From positions 1-7,336 of the forward strand of contig JAURLR010000270.1 in the NCBI GenBank assembly GCA_030831135.1: DNA of 7,336 nt. The letters are read 5' to 3'. The notes under the pieces are model-generated. The model was not told the DNA's origin, ran no database searches, and worked only from the letters and a program-made list of their open reading frames with translations. This DNA comes from Alphaproteobacteria bacterium (GTDB taxonomy: Bacteria; Pseudomonadota; Alphaproteobacteria; UBA6615). Position numbers and translations under genes: made by a program. Below are positions 6,741-7,336 of the stretch, piece by piece. The number at the start of each line of letters is the position of its first letter. Positions within the stretch are counted from its first letter, which is position 1.

Positions 6741-6765
6741 CGGATACGCCTTTCGGACGCATCCG
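6741..6765. repeat. Hairpin upstream of the zinc-ribbon gene
   Basis: CGGATACG (6741-6748) and CGCATCCG (6758-6765) pair with one A-C mismatch on the plus strand and with a single G-U wobble on the minus strand, with a 9-base loop. It lies 60-85 bases before the start codon of the zinc-ribbon gene. No T run follows directly on either strand, so it does not look like an ordinary terminator. It may be leader structure or chance. Confidence 0.3.
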
Positions 6766-6825
6766 CGATGGCAGGAAGTCGTGACGCGGCCAGTTTCTGG
6801 TGCGTCATTTGAAAGGAAACAGGTT

Positions 6826-7032
6826 GTGAGCGAGAGCACTCCAGAACTGCACCAGACGAGCGCGGTTCCCGCAGAGATTGATGGCGATTTGGAACATGTT
6901 GGCCGGGCGCGTGCCGACGGTGATGCACCGAGCGAGCGCCCCTGCATGATGTGTGGCAACAAGTTCGAAAGCGAAGGCTGGCACAACCGCCTGTGTGGCA
7001 GTTGCCGCAAGCGGAGCGCGCCGCTCGGCTAG
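6826..7032 (+). CDS. Small CxxC/CxxC zinc-ribbon-like protein, function unknown
   Basis: This 68-residue protein starts at GTG (6826). The start is fixed by a good AAAGGA ribosome site (6812-6817) eight bases upstream; an earlier in-frame GTG at 6781 would add 15 residues but lacks such a site. Residues 1-38 are polar and acidic, probably disordered. The C-terminal part holds CMMC (40-43) and CGSC (57-60), separated by 13 residues, with FESEGWHNRL between them and a basic end (RKRSAPLG). Two CxxC knuckles this close fit one bound zinc, with His53 as a possible extra ligand. Small zinc-ribbon proteins of this kind, with an F-x-S-x-G...N-R-x-C-x-x-C-R pattern, recur in alphaproteobacteria and are usually left hypothetical; DNA, RNA or protein binding is plausible but unproved. 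It is the only plus-strand gene in this part of the window. Confidence 0.75.
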   Translation: MSESTPELHQTSAVPAEIDGDLEHVGRARADGDAPSERPCMMCGNKFESEGWHNRLCGSCRKRSAPLG

Positions 7033-7043
7033 TCTTGTCAGGC

Positions 7044-7079
7044 TCCGGCACGCGGATCAGTCGTCTGCGATGTGCCGGA
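7044..7079. repeat. 8-bp inverted repeat at the convergent gene ends
   Basis: TCCGGCAC (7044-7051) and GTGCCGGA (7072-7079) are exact complements 20 bases apart. They straddle the stop codon of the 3-hydroxyisobutyrate-dehydrogenase-like gene (7057-7059) and begin 12 bases past the stop of the zinc-ribbon gene. They could make a GC-rich stem that helps end transcription from both sides, but the loop is long and no T run follows on either strand. No better terminator is seen in the 24-base gap. Confidence 0.25.
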
Positions 7080-7336
7080 AGATCGCCGAAAAATCGAGAC
7101 CCTCATTTCCAGCGGCTGCGAAAGCGTCGTACATGTCGGTGGCCTGCGTGCCCAGCGGGGTGTTCGCACCTGCCGCCGTTGCAGCCTCCTGCGCCAGCTT
7201 GAGATCCTTGAGCATCATCGCCACGGTGAAGCCCGCAGCATAGTCACGGTTCGCGGGAGACGTCGGCACGGGGCCGGGCACCGGGCAGTAGCTCGTCATG
7301 GACCAGCACTGGCTTGTGGCCGTCGAGGCGATGTCG
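7057..7336 (-). CDS. mmsB: 3-hydroxyisobutyrate dehydrogenase-like protein, C-terminal part (cut by right edge)
   Basis: The last 92 residues of an NAD-dependent beta-hydroxyacid dehydrogenase are visible; the frame is open to the window edge, so the internal ATG at 7297-7299 is not the start. The sequence matches the C-terminal helical domain of 3-hydroxyisobutyrate dehydrogenase: a segment ending SQCWSM, the CPVPGPVP turn, NRDYAAGFTVAMMLKDLKLA with the conserved KDL-LA block, then GANTPLG and a closing LDFSAIFRHI. In valine breakdown this enzyme oxidises 3-hydroxyisobutyrate to methylmalonate semialdehyde. The N-terminal NAD-binding motif and the catalytic Lys lie outside the window. Other members of the superfamily (tartronate semialdehyde or glyoxylate reductases) share the fold but less of this tail, so mmsB is likely but not certain. 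It ends convergently with the zinc-ribbon gene. Confidence 0.88.
   Translation of the reverse strand, partial: DIASTATSQCWSMTSYCPVPGPVPTSPANRDYAAGFTVAMMLKDLKLAQEAATAAGANTPLGTQATDMYDAFAAAGNEGLDFSAIFRHIADD

Larger units (their letters stand above)
6524..6825. other. AT-rich divergent intergenic region, no gene seen
   Basis: These 302 bases separate the divergent starts of the GMC gene and the small zinc-ribbon gene. The central part (about 6560-6740) is clearly richer in A and T than the surrounding coding DNA. It carries three TGACT-type motifs (6561-6597), a near-palindrome GATTGAATTTAATC (6627-6640), a 9-bp inverted repeat (6637-6666) and a hairpin (6741-6765). No reading frame here has coding character. 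No -35/-10 pair is convincing: TTGACT at 6561 and TATAGT at 6589 on the plus strand are 22 bases apart, too far for sigma70. On the minus strand, TATAAG at about 6588-6593 could be a -10 for the GMC gene with only a poor -35. Confidence 0.6.

Noticed and set aside
6698..7051. Minus-strand open frame of 117 residues across the zinc-ribbon gene
   Set aside because: No domain-like pattern and no ribosome site seen; the plus-strand frame has paired CxxC motifs and a good Shine-Dalgarno, so only one is taken as real.

Overview
This 7.3-kb window is a gene-dense, high-GC stretch of a bacterial chromosome, most likely from an alphaproteobacterium. Gene content and codon choice fit a marine Maricaulis/Hyphomonas-type organism, but that placement is an inference from style, not from a marker gene. 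I find nine protein-coding genes, two of them cut by the window edges, and no tRNA, rRNA, CRISPR array, insertion sequence or phage gene.

Layout from left to right. (1) Minus strand, 1-64: the N-terminus of a flavoprotein-like gene, 8 bases downstream of (2) a ketopantoate-reductase-family gene (73-1098, minus); the two look co-transcribed. (3) A fumarylacetoacetate-hydrolase-family gene (1268-2197, minus), followed by a strong intrinsic terminator at 1208-1242 that separates it from gene 2. (4) Divergent from it, a plus-strand pair: a zinc-free quinone-oxidoreductase-type MDR enzyme (2366-3298) and a YciI-like protein (3298-3612), overlapping by one base in TGATG. (5) Convergent with that pair, a minus-strand pair: a GMC-family FAD alcohol/choline-dehydrogenase-like oxidoreductase (4877-6523) followed by a GT4-like glycosyltransferase (3624-4877), again overlapping by one base in TGATG. 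(6) A 302-base, AT-rich, gene-free divergent region (6524-6825) rich in symmetric and repeated motifs. (7) A 68-residue CxxC/CxxC zinc-ribbon-like protein (6826-7032, plus). (8) The C-terminal part of a 3-hydroxyisobutyrate-dehydrogenase-like protein (7057-7336, minus), entering from the right edge.

Functionally this is mostly soluble oxidoreductases and hydrolases of organic-acid, alcohol and carbonyl metabolism: FAH, ketopantoate-reductase-like, QOR, GMC, HIBADH. They sit in several short transcription units rather than one recognisable pathway operon. The glycosyltransferase is the functional outlier and is tied translationally to the GMC enzyme.

I do not see a clearly novel system. The items most worth a second look are the structured AT-rich intergenic region, the small zinc-ribbon protein next to it, and the GMC-glycosyltransferase coupling.
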